Origin: Flammeovirga pacifica
Lineage (GTDB): Bacteria > Bacteroidota > Bacteroidia > Cytophagales > Flammeovirgaceae
Assembly (NCBI RefSeq): GCF_000807855.2
Contig: NZ_JRYR02000001.1
Span: forward strand, 3,072,490 to 3,136,489
DNA: 64,000 nucleotides
Direction of reading: 5' to 3'
This document shows, piece by piece, positions 43,389 to 53,363 of the stretch. Position 1 is the stretch's first letter; each line of letters opens with the position of its first letter. The notes under the pieces are model-generated. The model did not search any database. It was not told the origin of the DNA and saw nothing but the letters and a program-made list of their open reading frames with translations. The position numbers and the translations under genes are program-made.

Positions 43389-45170
43389 ATGAACAAACTT
43401 TCTACTTTTTTTCGACTTCAATCCTACGCTATTTTATTTCTTTTGACGTTCAGCTTATATTCTAATGGGCTGAACGCTCAAAATGCTATTCAAAATGAAA
43501 TAAAATCCATCCTTTCTACGGTCAAAGAGGATCCTGAATTTACTGTTTTTTCAGACAGTTTAATGCCGTTGTTATACCAACGTTTAGAGTACCAACCCGT
43601 TTGGACAGATACAACCAATATCAATGACCTTCTTTTCTGTATACATGATGCGTATCACGATGGATTAGATCCTGAACATTATCATTTAGAAAAAATAAAT
43701 GAGTTAAGAGAAATAGAAGTTCCTAGTGACTATGATCTAGCAAAATTAGACATTCTACTAACTGATGCAGGTATCTTATTGTCTTCTCATTTAATATGGG
43801 GAAAAGTACAACCTGAACAAATTTCTTCTACGTGGAATTATGACACTAAAGAGTTTGATGGCGATAGAATTGAATTATTCTTAGAACCAATAAAGGGTAA
43901 TTTAATAAAAGAAGCAATTCAGCAATTAAAATCAGACAATGAGCTTTATACAGGTTTAAAGTCTGCTTTATTTGAATTTCGAAAAATTAAAGAGAACGGT
44001 GGGTGGCATAAGCTACCAAAGATGGATAATCTCGAAATTGGTGTTGAAAATGATGAAATCCCCTATTTAAGAAAACGCCTTGCAACTACCCAAACACTCT
44101 TTAGGTTTGATACCACTATTTTAAAAATTGACACTTTACTAAGAACTCAATCAGAAGGTGTTACAGTGGTCAATTCTCCTTCCATTCAGCCAGAGATTGA
44201 TACTATTAAATCAATCATTCCTTATTCTCCAATTCCATATTATGATTCCTCTTGGGTAGAAGTATCTTATTTAGATACTGTATCATCTGTATTTGATGAA
44301 AATTTAAAAAAATCAGTCATCAAATTTCAGAAAATGTATGGATTAGTTCCTGATGGACAGGTAGGAAAAGCAACTCAAAAGGCATTAAATATTCCAATTG
44401 ATGAACGTATAAATACGCTTAGAATTAACCTTGAACGTACTCGATGGATTAATCATGAAGAAAAGGACAACTTTATTTTTGTCAATATCCCTAGTTTTGA
44501 GCTGTACTTACATAAAAACAAAAAATGGTACTATCAAACAAAAGTGATTATTGGAAAGCCTTTCCATCAAACGCCTGTTTTTAAAGCTAAGTTAAGCTAC
44601 ATAGATATTAATCCTACTTGGACGGTTCCCTACAGTATTGCCTCGAAAGAAATGCTTCCAAAGTTAAAAAAGGATGTGTCTTATCTTACAAGAAATAATA
44701 TGAAACTCTACAATCGCAGTAATGTAGAAGTAGATGCAACTACTGTCGATTGGAAATCAATTAAACAGAATAATTTCCCTTATACGATTGTACAAGGATC
44801 TGGACATGGCAATGCATTAGGGCATGTAAAGTTTATCTTTCCTAATAAATATTCGATATATCTTCATGATACTCCATCAAGGTATTTATTTAGTAGAAAT
44901 ACTAGAGCTTTTAGCCATGGTTGTATTCGTGTATATCAACCCGTAAAATTAGCGTCTATTCTTCTTGAGGATGATAAATATTCTGAGGAAAACATCAATA
45001 AAATAATTGAAAAAGGTGAACTAAAAAGAGTAATTATAATGCATCGTCCGACAGTGTATTTGATGTATTTTACTGCTATGTTAGGTCCAGAAGAGGCTAT
45101 TCATTTTTACGAAGATGTTTATTCTAGAGATAAAAGGGTATTAAAACAACTCGACAAGAAGCCTTATTAA
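43389..45170 (+). CDS. L,D-transpeptidase with peptidoglycan-binding domain (YcbB-like)
   Basis: A 593-residue exported protein with a signal peptide (FRLQSYAILFLLTFSLYSNGLNAQ). A domain at about residues 40-200 resembles the scaffold of YcbB/LdtD, a peptidoglycan-binding repeat lies near residues 305-335 (SVIKFQKMYGLVPDGQVGKATQKAL), and the YkuD catalytic domain follows, with SHGC512IRV as the cysteine motif and HDTPSRYLF just before it. It forms 3-3 cross-links in peptidoglycan or anchors proteins to it in the periplasm. The gene is followed by a strong terminator. Confidence 0.9.
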   Translation: MNKLSTFFRLQSYAILFLLTFSLYSNGLNAQNAIQNEIKSILSTVKEDPEFTVFSDSLMPLLYQRLEYQPVWTDTTNINDLLFCIHDAYHDGLDPEHYHLEKINELREIEVPSDYDLAKLDILLTDAGILLSSHLIWGKVQPEQISSTWNYDTKEFDGDRIELFLEPIKGNLIKEAIQQLKSDNELYTGLKSALFEFRKIKENGGWHKLPKMDNLEIGVENDEIPYLRKRLATTQTLFRFDTTILKIDTLLRTQSEGVTVVNSPSIQPEIDTIKSIIPYSPIPYYDSSWVEVSYLDTVSSVFDENLKKSVIKFQKMYGLVPDGQVGKATQKALNIPIDERINTLRINLERTRWINHEEKDNFIFVNIPSFELYLHKNKKWYYQTKVIIGKPFHQTPVFKAKLSYIDINPTWTVPYSIASKEMLPKLKKDVSYLTRNNMKLYNRSNVEVDATTVDWKSIKQNNFPYTIVQGSGHGNALGHVKFIFPNKYSIYLHDTPSRYLFSRNTRAFSHGCIRVYQPVKLASILLEDDKYSEENINKIIEKGELKRVIIMHRPTVYLMYFTAMLGPEEAIHFYEDVYSRDKRVLKQLDKKPY

Positions 45171-45210
45171 TAAAATAAGTATCCAATTACATTCTGTAAT
45201 CTCCATAAAA

Positions 45211-45252
45211 AAAACCTTTGTAACTGAATAACTTAGTTACAAAGGTTTTTTA
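45211..45252. terminator. Bidirectional terminator after the L,D-transpeptidase gene
   Basis: Perfect 15-bp arms AAAACCTTTGTAACT (45211-45225) and AGTTACAAAGGTTTT (45235-45249) with a 9-base loop. T-runs on both sides serve this gene and the converging barrel gene. Confidence 0.93.
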
Positions 45253-45351
45253 TTGAAAATTACATTTCAATAAACATATATTTTTCAAATTTCATCAAAT
45301 ATATTCTTGATGAAGACTTTACTATTTTTTATAAAAAGAAACTTCATTCTC

Positions 45352-46173
45352 TTATTTTCTACTTCCAAAGAAAAAAGTTAAAAACATAGCTGCATACAAG
45401 TTTCTATTATCATCTGTAGCCATAATTTGTACTTTCTTTGCATAGAGGTCTCCAATAATCCCTGCTTCGATACCAGTAATACTTCTTTTTGACATTCCGA
45501 ACTCAAAAGACAAAGAAGCTTTAAAAGCCAAACCTGGAGTAACACTTGCTTTTGATAAAGCCTCTCCAAAAGAGGCTGTCCCTAGAATTTGACTATATTT
45601 CTGAAGGTACCCATCTTGATCTAATTGTCCAGTTACTGTATTACCGTCATCATTATACTTCACTAAATAAGGAACAATAACACCAATTGATGGTCCCACA
45701 CTACCAATCACATTTACCTGCACTCCTTGTTTTCTAGCTTTTTTAAATAATAACCATTCTTTACCAAACATAGGACGAATAGCATAAAGTCGGTTCATCT
45801 TACCATAAACTACACCTTCTCCTGTTGGAGAGGCTTGACGTTTTTGCTCTTTTGGGTGTCTAATTCCTAAGATTTCAAGGTTGAAAGAGTGGTATTTTCC
45901 TTCCTTATCAATTTTACCTACTGTTCCTGTAGAAACTTTAGTTTTACCAGACCCTTGGCCTAAGGATTGAACTATTTTATGACGGTAAAAGTAATTTCTT
46001 GCATGACGTATCGAAATACCTCCGATAAAACCACCGTAAGTATTCATCATTACGCCAAAAGCCCATTCTTTTTCATAATACTCATCTTCTTCCTCTACAG
46101 GGAATTGAGCATAACCAGAAAAAGGGAATGCAAAAAGTAGTAATAGTATTATTTTAAAATATTTCTTTTTCAA
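45352..46173 (-). CDS. Conserved outer-membrane barrel protein of unknown function
   Basis: A 273-residue exported protein. The start is a TTG at 46171-46173, since it gives the signal peptide MKKKYFKIILLLLFAFPFSG; no ATG is available upstream before the in-frame stop, nor downstream before residue 40. The mature part starts with an acidic stretch (EEEDEYYEKE), then alternating strands such as GGFIGGISIRHARNYFYRHK and a C-terminal YAAMFLTFFFG ending, as in small outer-membrane barrels. I recognise no named family. It stands alone on the minus strand, divergent from folA. Confidence 0.7.
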   Translation of the reverse strand: MKKKYFKIILLLLFAFPFSGYAQFPVEEEDEYYEKEWAFGVMMNTYGGFIGGISIRHARNYFYRHKIVQSLGQGSGKTKVSTGTVGKIDKEGKYHSFNLEILGIRHPKEQKRQASPTGEGVVYGKMNRLYAIRPMFGKEWLLFKKARKQGVQVNVIGSVGPSIGVIVPYLVKYNDDGNTVTGQLDQDGYLQKYSQILGTASFGEALSKASVTPGLAFKASLSFEFGMSKRSITGIEAGIIGDLYAKKVQIMATDDNRNLYAAMFLTFFFGSRK

Positions 46174-46532
46174 GTGAGTTAAGATTTTAATACAAATGTC
46201 AGATGATAATATAAAGAGTGTTTACTAAAACATCTCTATGGGTTGAATAAATTTCATGGATCTACTAGAAAAACACATTATTAGATAATTTATCTACAGA
46301 ACCATGGCAATTATCTAATTTACATTCTATTATTGATTACTACAAGTCACCTTTTCATATTAATCGTAAAATTTTAAAGATCTTTCCCTTATTTTTACCG
46401 GATGAAGATTATTATTTAAATTTTTCATTTTTGAAGTAGTGAAACTTCCAATTTATTTTTCATTATGAACGAGTAATCTTCATTATGACTACACTACAAA
46501 GCAAGAATACGTATTGATTAAAAATTAAAAAC
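46174..46532. promoter_or_regulatory. Divergent region between the barrel gene and folA
   Basis: A 359-bp region with no gene. It holds a perfect 10-bp inverted repeat, ATGAAGATTA at 46402-46411 and TAATCTTCAT at 46474-46483, with a smaller hairpin (GAAGT...ACTTC) between them near 46432-46447. This could be a folded leader or looped operator upstream of folA; evidence is only the symmetry. Confidence 0.3.
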
Positions 46533-47027
46533 ATGAAAATATCTATCATCGTTGCCAAAGCTGCAAATAATGTGATAGGAAAAGACAATCAACTTATTTG
46601 GCATATACCTGCAGACCTTAAATATTTTAAAAAAGTAACTTCAGGACACTGTGTGATTATGGGTAGAAAAACTCATGAATCTATAGGAAAGTGTTTACCA
46701 AACCGTTTAAATATTGTCATTTCTAGAAATAAAGATTATCAAACTTTTGATGGTGGAGTATTATCTTCTAGTCTTCAAGATGCTATAGAGTTAGCAAGAA
46801 GCAAAGGTGAAAATGAAGTTTTTATTATTGGTGGTGGTGTCTTATATCAAGAAGCAATTACATTAGCTGATAAACTTTATATTACAGAAATCCATGATCA
46901 GTTCTCAGGAGATACTTTCTTCCCTGAAATATCAAATAATGATTATATGGAAATATCTAGATTTGAATACCCTAAAAGTGAGCAATCACCTTATACATAC
47001 TCATTTGTCAATTACATCAGAAAGTAA
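46533..47027 (+). CDS. folA: Dihydrofolate reductase
   Basis: A 164-residue DHFR. The substrate pocket is IWHIPADLKYFKK (with Asp as the catalytic acid), the cofactor loop is MGRKTHESIGK, and IIGGGVLYQEAI is the C-terminal glycine motif. It reduces dihydrofolate to tetrahydrofolate with NADPH. prmA follows 3 bp later, so they form a small operon that ends at a hairpin terminator. Length is normal. Confidence 0.97.
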   Translation: MKISIIVAKAANNVIGKDNQLIWHIPADLKYFKKVTSGHCVIMGRKTHESIGKCLPNRLNIVISRNKDYQTFDGGVLSSSLQDAIELARSKGENEVFIIGGGVLYQEAITLADKLYITEIHDQFSGDTFFPEISNNDYMEISRFEYPKSEQSPYTYSFVNYIRK

Positions 47028-47030
47028 ATA

Positions 47031-47849
47031 ATGAAATACACGGTCATCAATGTAAATTGTACTGAAGCACTTAGTGAAGTAGTACAAGCAATTCTTGGAA
47101 ATGTTGGTTTTGACGCATTCCTAGAAAATGAAAACGGATTTGAAGCGTCGATTGAAAGTACGCTATTCCAAGAAGGAGAAGTAAAAGAGGCGTTGAGTTT
47201 TTTTGATGACCAAATTACTTATACAATTGAAGAACAAGAAAAACAGAACTGGAATAAGCTATGGGAAAGTCACTACAATCCTGTAGAAATATCTGATGAT
47301 CTTCAAATTAGAGCATCTTTTCATGAAAAAGATCCTAAGTACAAGTATGAAATTATCATTACTCCAAAAATGTCTTTCGGCACAGGTCATCATGCTACAA
47401 CGACTTTAATGTTGAGAAATCAACTTTCTATAGACCATCAGAATAAAAATGTAGCCGATTTAGGCTGTGGAACAGGTATCTTGGCAGTTATGGCTAAAAT
47501 ACTTGGAGCTCAACAAGTTGATGCTTGTGACATTGAAGATTGGTCTTGTGAAAATGCATTAGAAAATGCTACCTTAAATAACGTTGACATCCGGGTAACT
47601 TGTGGTACTGTAAGCGATATGGAAAAGCTAGACAAATACGAAATTGTCTTAGCTAATATCAATCGAAATGTACTTCTAGACGAGATGCCAACCTACCATA
47701 GTTTACTTGATGAAAATGGCTTGTTATTATTAAGTGGTTTTTATTCTGAAGACCTTCCTATCATTAAAGAAAGAGCGGCAGAATTTGGATTAAAGTATGA
47801 TTCTCATCTTGAAAAAGATAATTGGATTAGTGCCATATTCAAAAATTAA
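47031..47849 (+). CDS. prmA: Ribosomal protein L11 methyltransferase
   Basis: A 272-residue methyltransferase. A short N-terminal substrate-recognition domain is followed by the Rossmann SAM-binding domain with FGTGHHATTTLML, VADLGCGTGILAVMA (motif I) and LANINRNVL (the N-x-x-x N motif of PrmA). It trimethylates lysines and the N-terminus of ribosomal protein L11. It is co-transcribed with folA and followed by a terminator. Confidence 0.93.
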   Translation: MKYTVINVNCTEALSEVVQAILGNVGFDAFLENENGFEASIESTLFQEGEVKEALSFFDDQITYTIEEQEKQNWNKLWESHYNPVEISDDLQIRASFHEKDPKYKYEIIITPKMSFGTGHHATTTLMLRNQLSIDHQNKNVADLGCGTGILAVMAKILGAQQVDACDIEDWSCENALENATLNNVDIRVTCGTVSDMEKLDKYEIVLANINRNVLLDEMPTYHSLLDENGLLLLSGFYSEDLPIIKERAAEFGLKYDSHLEKDNWISAIFKN

Positions 47850-47926
47850 TAGCTATAATTTTTCATCGATTAAGGTAAGAAGCATAATTTGGATTATTTT
47901 TTGCAAATTAAGGTACAATACTTTAG

Positions 47927-47964
47927 GCTGTAACTGAAGCCACATTCGATTACAGCTTTTTTGT
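47927..47964 (+). terminator. Intrinsic terminator after folA-prmA, abutting the giant gene
   Basis: Arms GCTGTAA (47927-47933) and TTACAGC (47950-47956) with a 16-base loop, followed by TTTTTTG. The stem is only 7 bp. It ends 32 bp before the ATG of the giant protein, so it may instead act in the leader of that gene. Confidence 0.65.
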
Positions 47965-47993
47965 TTTTCCAAAGCCTACTTTTGATTCAAAAA

Positions 47994-50900
47994 ATGATAT
48001 CAAAATTCAGATATATACTCTTACTTTTTATCCTTTCTATTTTTTTTACCTCACCTGATTTATTAGGGCAAACTAAAAAAAAGAAAGTCCAAGAGGATAA
48101 AAATCAACATTTTAGACTCTTCGCAGAATACGATAGTTTTCTTGTCGACCTTAACCTTTATCTTCATAAAGGGGTTAGGTATGGTACTGACTCAATTTTT
48201 GATGATTTTGAATCTCACTGGGAAAACAATGTCATTGACGACAATCAAAAAAAATGGATTTATAAATCCACTAAAAGACTTCATAAAAATAGAATTCTTT
48301 ATAGAAAACAAGCTGCTGCTTATTACAATTGTATCATAGCCTTTCTTGATTCAGGACAAAGGCTTAATTCTCAATTTACCCGATTCTTAGAAATTGCAGA
48401 TACAAGTTTATTAGCTTATTCTCCTAAAATCACACAAAACTTTTTTAATAAAACACACTTATTCCTTGATGATGGTTATTTGCAAAAATCAAAATATACC
48501 AATATTAAGGTCAATGGAGGGGAATTTACTTTTACACATAAACTAAGTTCTGACGGTGCAATTTCCGAAGAGATGATTGTGAAAGAAGTAGCACTCAAAG
48601 AAGAAGAAGCTCCAAAAGAAGATTGGTTTGGTGAGGATGAAACATCCGAAAATAAAGAAGAAGCCTCAGAAGAAAGCACCTCTAATAATTCCCAAGAAGA
48701 AGAATATAGCTGGGATGATAGTGGGGATAGTGGTAGTAGTGATGATTATAGCTGGGATGACGATAGTTCTTCTTCTGACTGGGGAGATAGTAACGATAAT
48801 AATAGTTGGGATGATGACTCTTCTGATTGGGGTGACTCTTGGTCGGGAGATGATAGTAACATTTCTCATTATGACGAAGATAATGACAAAGAAGAGTACA
48901 CAGAAATTCATAAAATGATCAATGACTGTGCTGTTGAAGTTGCCGAAATCACAGCATATGATCCTGGAATTGCAGAAATGCCTCCTGAAGAAGGACCTAT
49001 GTTAAAAATCACTGAAGCAGACCTTATTATTTCTACTAAATATGATACCGTTCTATTAGAAAAAACCGTCGGTACGCTTCTTTTCCAATCAGATACTTTA
49101 ATCTGTCGTGGTGGACGTTTTTATTGGGAGAATGTTGGTTTTTCGAAAGATTCTGTCTGGACAGAACTTCCTTATTTCTGCTTTGATACAAGAATAGCCC
49201 ATATAGAAGCAGACCATGCTGAAATGTACTATGAAGGAATTTTAGATACAACTGCAATTGGTGCTTTTACTTATAAAAGTGGACATCATAATAAAAACCC
49301 AGAGAAGGCTAATTACCCTCAATTTGTTAGTTATAACAATACCTATGATTGGAGTGGCCTTAAGGAAAATATAAAATTTAAGGGCGGGTTTGCGATAAAA
49401 GGAAAAAACATTGCTTCTAAAGCGATTTCTGGAGCTCCCAGTAAATTAACTTATCAATCAGACTCAGGAACATTATTTAAAATTTCATCAAATAAAGCTT
49501 GGAGGTTTAATGATGACAATAAAGTCATTAGATCTAAATCAAGTAATTTAACCCTCTATTATGCCGATGGAGATACACTAACTCATCCTAGTGTAAACAT
49601 GAGCTTATCATTAAATGATAGTAGTGAAAATGTTTACTTCAGAAAGACTACAGATATTTATCGTTTTAATGCCTTCAAGCTAAGTAATCAAAAAATGAAC
49701 GTCTTTGCTGATGCCGTCACTATGGACCTTCAAAAAGACTCTCTTGAATTTAGAATTACTGGGGGAGAAAAGGTAATACCATTAATTGTTGAATCTGATG
49801 ACTTTTTCCAAACCGGATTTTTTAATAGAATCCAAGGTTTCAAAAAGTTTCATCCTTTAGTTATGCTAGTTACTTACTCTAGAAACTATAGAAGACAATG
49901 TTTTGAAATGAGTCAGGTACTTCAAAAAACAAATATTAATGAGGAACTATTTAAAGAAAGTTTAGAAGCAATGGCTCTAGAAGGCCTAATAGAATATAAT
50001 CCATACAGTAATGTTATTCAGCTAAATGATAAAGCTTATAAATATTATGATCGATATTATTTTGCTTCAAGTGAAAGGCGTAGAGCTCAGTTTACAGCAA
50101 GACTGAATTACGATAATCTTTCTATGAATCAAGAAGAAGCTTTGATCGAAAGAGACTTTGATAATATAGCTATTGCTTCATTATTCCCAGACGATAATTC
50201 TGCCAATGCCACACTTTCAATGGATGATTCTTCGGTACTTACATTAAAAAAAGTACCTTATTTCCCTATATCAGATTCGTTAAATGTTTATGCTGAACCT
50301 GATAGTGCTGGTATTCAAATTACACATGATAGGAAGATTATCTTCGGAGGAAAGTTTGTTGCAGGTACATACATATTTAGAGGTAGGAAATTTATTTTCA
50401 ACTACGATAGTTTCTTGATTAAACTTGCCGAAGTTGATTCCATTAATTTTATCGTTGAAGATTCTGTTTCTGGTAAAAAAATAGAATCACCCAACCCGTT
50501 AGTAGAAACAGGTGGTACACTATTTATCAATAAGCTATTTAATAAAAGTGGATTATTAGATATTGAAGGGTACCCATCTTTTAGTGCTAAATCTGATTCA
50601 AGTACAGGTGGTCGTATTTTCTATGATAGAAAATCAGTACTTAATAATGCTTACGATAGAAGAATTGTATTCGAACTTGATACTTTTACAGTAGATGCCT
50701 CTAAAATACATTCAGATGTTACTTTTGATGGCGTATTTAACTCTGGAGGTATTTTCCCGACATTCCGAGACGAGGTAAGTATGGACCAACAAAGTGGTAT
50801 TTTTACTTTGGAAAGGGAAACCGATCAGGATCAAGAATGGTCCAATCCAAGAGGATGGCCTGTTTATCTAAATCCTAAATTCTTGAACGTAAAAGATTCT

Positions 50901-53351
50901 ATCAAAGGAAAAGGTGATTTTGATGGTACCATTACACTTAATCATAAAGGAATTAGAGGTAAAGGTGAATTATATTACTTAGGTAGTGAGTTTAAATCAG
51001 AAGACTTTATCTTTTATTCTGATTCTTTAACCACAACAGGTACAGCAGGTATTATAGAATCCGAAGTGCACCCTAAAGTAACCATGAGTACTTATGATAT
51101 GCGCTGGTTCGTTAATAGAGACAGTATGTCTTTTAAAGGAACGCATGAAAAGCCGTTTACGGTCTATAGAGACGATATTAAGTTTAGTGGTGAATTAGCA
51201 CTTGTACCTAACGAAGTCTTTGGTATGGGAGAAATCGAAACAGCAGATTCATATAACAGGTCTTCCAACATCCACTTTAAAAAAGATATTTATGTTAGTA
51301 GACACTCAAAATTTTTGATCTATTCAGGAATTGATGGAGAACCTTCTATGCTTGGTAATGATGTAATGGTATTAAGAAATATCAAACAAAATATTGTCAA
51401 CCTTAGAACTGAACCCAACTCAAATACAGAATCTGTTCTAACCTTCCCTTTTGTTCAATTCCAAACTTCGATCAACAAAGCCAAATGGGATGTGAATAAT
51501 AAAAACATTTTGATGAATAGTGAAAACAACATCAAAGGACACTTTATTTCTACTAAGCCAGAACAAGATTCACTTTTAATTAAAGGAGATTCTGCTTATT
51601 ACGACCTTGTGAATAATAAACTAAATATCATTGATGTAGATTATATTGATATTAGTAATATCAGAGTCCTTCTAGACTCGAATAATCGTATTATTCATGT
51701 GAAACAAAACGCAGAGATTGAAAACCTAGAAAATGCTACGATCATTCTTGGTAAATATTCTGAATTAGACGATAAACACAGAATATTTAATGCGAATGTA
51801 AAGCTTTTATCAAGAACCCAATTAGAGGCTACAGGAGACTATCTCTATAGAAATAACCTTGGAGAAGAGAAAATCATTAGAATAGATAGAGTAACAGAGA
51901 AAGAATATTATAGTAATTCTACTCAAGAAAACACTTTAGAAGCAAGAGCATACGGTGCTATAAAGCAGGAAGACCCTCTTATGTTTTTAGGCGGATTAGA
52001 ATATTATGGTAAAATCGGACTTACAGAAAGTAAAAAAGCTACTCGTTTTAAAGACGGAAATGTAAGGATGTCTATACCGAATGTAGAGAACAAATGGTTT
52101 AGTTACGAATCTAGGAATGATGATATTCACGGTGAAGAAGACACCATTGCTCATGTTATTATTGATAAAACAATTAAATCAACAGATGAAGGGCTTCCTT
52201 TAATCACTGGTTTATATTATGATAACCTCAATTACGAAATCAACAACTCATTTATTTCTAGACCAGAAGATTATAGAGCTGATAATATTAGAGGCCTATT
52301 TGATATTGAAGGTAGATTAACTTTTGACTCAAAAGATGGTACTAGTCAACATGGTGTTTATCACATAAAACCTGAAGCTTTTTACAAAGATTCTGAAGAA
52401 GACAAAGTACTCACGCCTTATCTAGGTAACTTTATGTCTTATAGCCCAGATGATAAGAAGATCAACTTCCAAGGTAAATTCAACTTTATTTCCATTGATA
52501 ACAAATCTAAAGTTACCCCTATGCTTGCAGGTGTGGATGGTTACGCTTATTATGGCTTGTCAGAAACTAAAATGAAGGCATCTTTTGCTATAGGAGGAAT
52601 AAAACCATCTTCAAGTGCATCTAATAATTTAAAGACTTTCTTATCTTCAAATAGCGAAGATGCTATCAAAGTAATTGATGAAGACTATAATATTGAAGAG
52701 TTAGGGGAATTAAACCATCAGATTACTTCTTTATTTACCCCATCACAATTAGAAGGTTATCTACAAAGCAAAAGTATTACGAGTTTATTATCAAATTATT
52801 TAGTAATTCTTGATAACGAAATAGAATGGAGTTCTGAATATGCAGCCTTCTATTCTACTAAAGACGAGATTAAATTATTGTCTACTTTTGGTGAATTTGT
52901 GAACACTCAAATCAAAGGGTTTATAGAAGTTCCTAAAGAAGAAAATAGAGATGATGGAGGAGAAGAAACTGATGATGTAGTCAATCTATTTTTAGAAGGA
53001 CCTACAGGAACTTGGTACTATATTCGTCTTCAAAATGAAGAATTGAGTATATTTAGTTCGAATAAAGAATTTAATACCTTTTTAGAAAAACAAAAGGGTT
53101 TAACTTTATCAACTCCAGAACTTACTTCTGCATTCTTAGAAAGGTTCTACGCTAATTATAGAGATGGGCAAATGCCTCCATCTAGATACACAGACGAACT
53201 TGACAAACAACTATCACCAGAAATTCCTGAAGATGATTTCGGTAATGATTTTGGTGGTGTTGATGATGAAGGAAGTAGTGAAGAAGATGAAGACGGCGGA
53301 AGTATGGATGAAATTCCTGTAGAAGATGAAGATGATGGAGATGATTTCTAA
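47994..53351 (+). CDS. Giant secreted protein of unknown function, beta-strand-rich with acidic tracts
   Basis: From the ATG at 47994 the protein has 1785 residues; 11 upstream codons beginning with TTG lie in a terminator U-run. It starts with a signal peptide (ILLLFILSIFFTSPDLLG). Residues about 30-190 are mixed helical; about 205-305 form an Asp/Ser/Trp-rich acidic tract with tandem units such as SWDDDSSSDWGDS; from about 310 to 1600 there are many short beta-strand units with G-x-G turns (DGTITLNHKGIRGKGELYYL, FKGTHEKPFTVYRDDIKFSG) that recall OstA/LptA-like or AsmA-like beta stacks; the last 45 residues are again acidic. No catalytic motif or membrane segment after the signal. It precedes a MORN-like gene by 12 bp. 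I do not recognise the family. Confidence 0.75.
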   Translation: MISKFRYILLLFILSIFFTSPDLLGQTKKKKVQEDKNQHFRLFAEYDSFLVDLNLYLHKGVRYGTDSIFDDFESHWENNVIDDNQKKWIYKSTKRLHKNRILYRKQAAAYYNCIIAFLDSGQRLNSQFTRFLEIADTSLLAYSPKITQNFFNKTHLFLDDGYLQKSKYTNIKVNGGEFTFTHKLSSDGAISEEMIVKEVALKEEEAPKEDWFGEDETSENKEEASEESTSNNSQEEEYSWDDSGDSGSSDDYSWDDDSSSSDWGDSNDNNSWDDDSSDWGDSWSGDDSNISHYDEDNDKEEYTEIHKMINDCAVEVAEITAYDPGIAEMPPEEGPMLKITEADLIISTKYDTVLLEKTVGTLLFQSDTLICRGGRFYWENVGFSKDSVWTELPYFCFDTRIAHIEADHAEMYYEGILDTTAIGAFTYKSGHHNKNPEKANYPQFVSYNNTYDWSGLKENIKFKGGFAIKGKNIASKAISGAPSKLTYQSDSGTLFKISSNKAWRFNDDNKVIRSKSSNLTLYYADGDTLTHPSVNMSLSLNDSSENVYFRKTTDIYRFNAFKLSNQKMNVFADAVTMDLQKDSLEFRITGGEKVIPLIVESDDFFQTGFFNRIQGFKKFHPLVMLVTYSRNYRRQCFEMSQVLQKTNINEELFKESLEAMALEGLIEYNPYSNVIQLNDKAYKYYDRYYFASSERRRAQFTARLNYDNLSMNQEEALIERDFDNIAIASLFPDDNSANATLSMDDSSVLTLKKVPYFPISDSLNVYAEPDSAGIQITHDRKIIFGGKFVAGTYIFRGRKFIFNYDSFLIKLAEVDSINFIVEDSVSGKKIESPNPLVETGGTLFINKLFNKSGLLDIEGYPSFSAKSDSSTGGRIFYDRKSVLNNAYDRRIVFELDTFTVDASKIHSDVTFDGVFNSGGIFPTFRDEVSMDQQSGIFTLERETDQDQEWSNPRGWPVYLNPKFLNVKDSIKGKGDFDGTITLNHKGIRGKGELYYLGSEFKSEDFIFYSDSLTTTGTAGIIESEVHPKVTMSTYDMRWFVNRDSMSFKGTHEKPFTVYRDDIKFSGELALVPNEVFGMGEIETADSYNRSSNIHFKKDIYVSRHSKFLIYSGIDGEPSMLGNDVMVLRNIKQNIVNLRTEPNSNTESVLTFPFVQFQTSINKAKWDVNNKNILMNSENNIKGHFISTKPEQDSLLIKGDSAYYDLVNNKLNIIDVDYIDISNIRVLLDSNNRIIHVKQNAEIENLENATIILGKYSELDDKHRIFNANVKLLSRTQLEATGDYLYRNNLGEEKIIRIDRVTEKEYYSNSTQENTLEARAYGAIKQEDPLMFLGGLEYYGKIGLTESKKATRFKDGNVRMSIPNVENKWFSYESRNDDIHGEEDTIAHVIIDKTIKSTDEGLPLITGLYYDNLNYEINNSFISRPEDYRADNIRGLFDIEGRLTFDSKDGTSQHGVYHIKPEAFYKDSEEDKVLTPYLGNFMSYSPDDKKINFQGKFNFISIDNKSKVTPMLAGVDGYAYYGLSETKMKASFAIGGIKPSSSASNNLKTFLSSNSEDAIKVIDEDYNIEELGELNHQITSLFTPSQLEGYLQSKSITSLLSNYLVILDNEIEWSSEYAAFYSTKDEIKLLSTFGEFVNTQIKGFIEVPKEENRDDGGEETDDVVNLFLEGPTGTWYYIRLQNEELSIFSSNKEFNTFLEKQKGLTLSTPELTSAFLERFYANYRDGQMPPSRYTDELDKQLSPEIPEDDFGNDFGGVDDEGSSEEDEDGGSMDEIPVEDEDDGDDF
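48708..48866 (+). repeat. Degenerate tandem repeat coding an acidic Asp/Ser/Trp tract
   Basis: Imperfect units of about 36-45 bp built on AGCTGGGATGAT/GATAGT encode SWDD and DWGDS blocks, about four to five copies. It forms a low-complexity linker between the helical N-terminal part and the beta-rich body of the giant protein. Copy number may vary among strains. Confidence 0.65.
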
Positions 53352-53363
53352 GCCTAATAGAAA

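Noticed and set aside
47961..47993. TTG start upstream of the giant gene
   Set aside because: It lies in the T-run of a terminator and adds 11 residues before a good ATG and signal peptide.
48628..48918. Frame with membrane-like Ile/Val/Met runs inside the giant gene
   Set aside because: It is a shifted reading of the Asp/Ser/Trp repeat tract and is covered by a clear larger gene.
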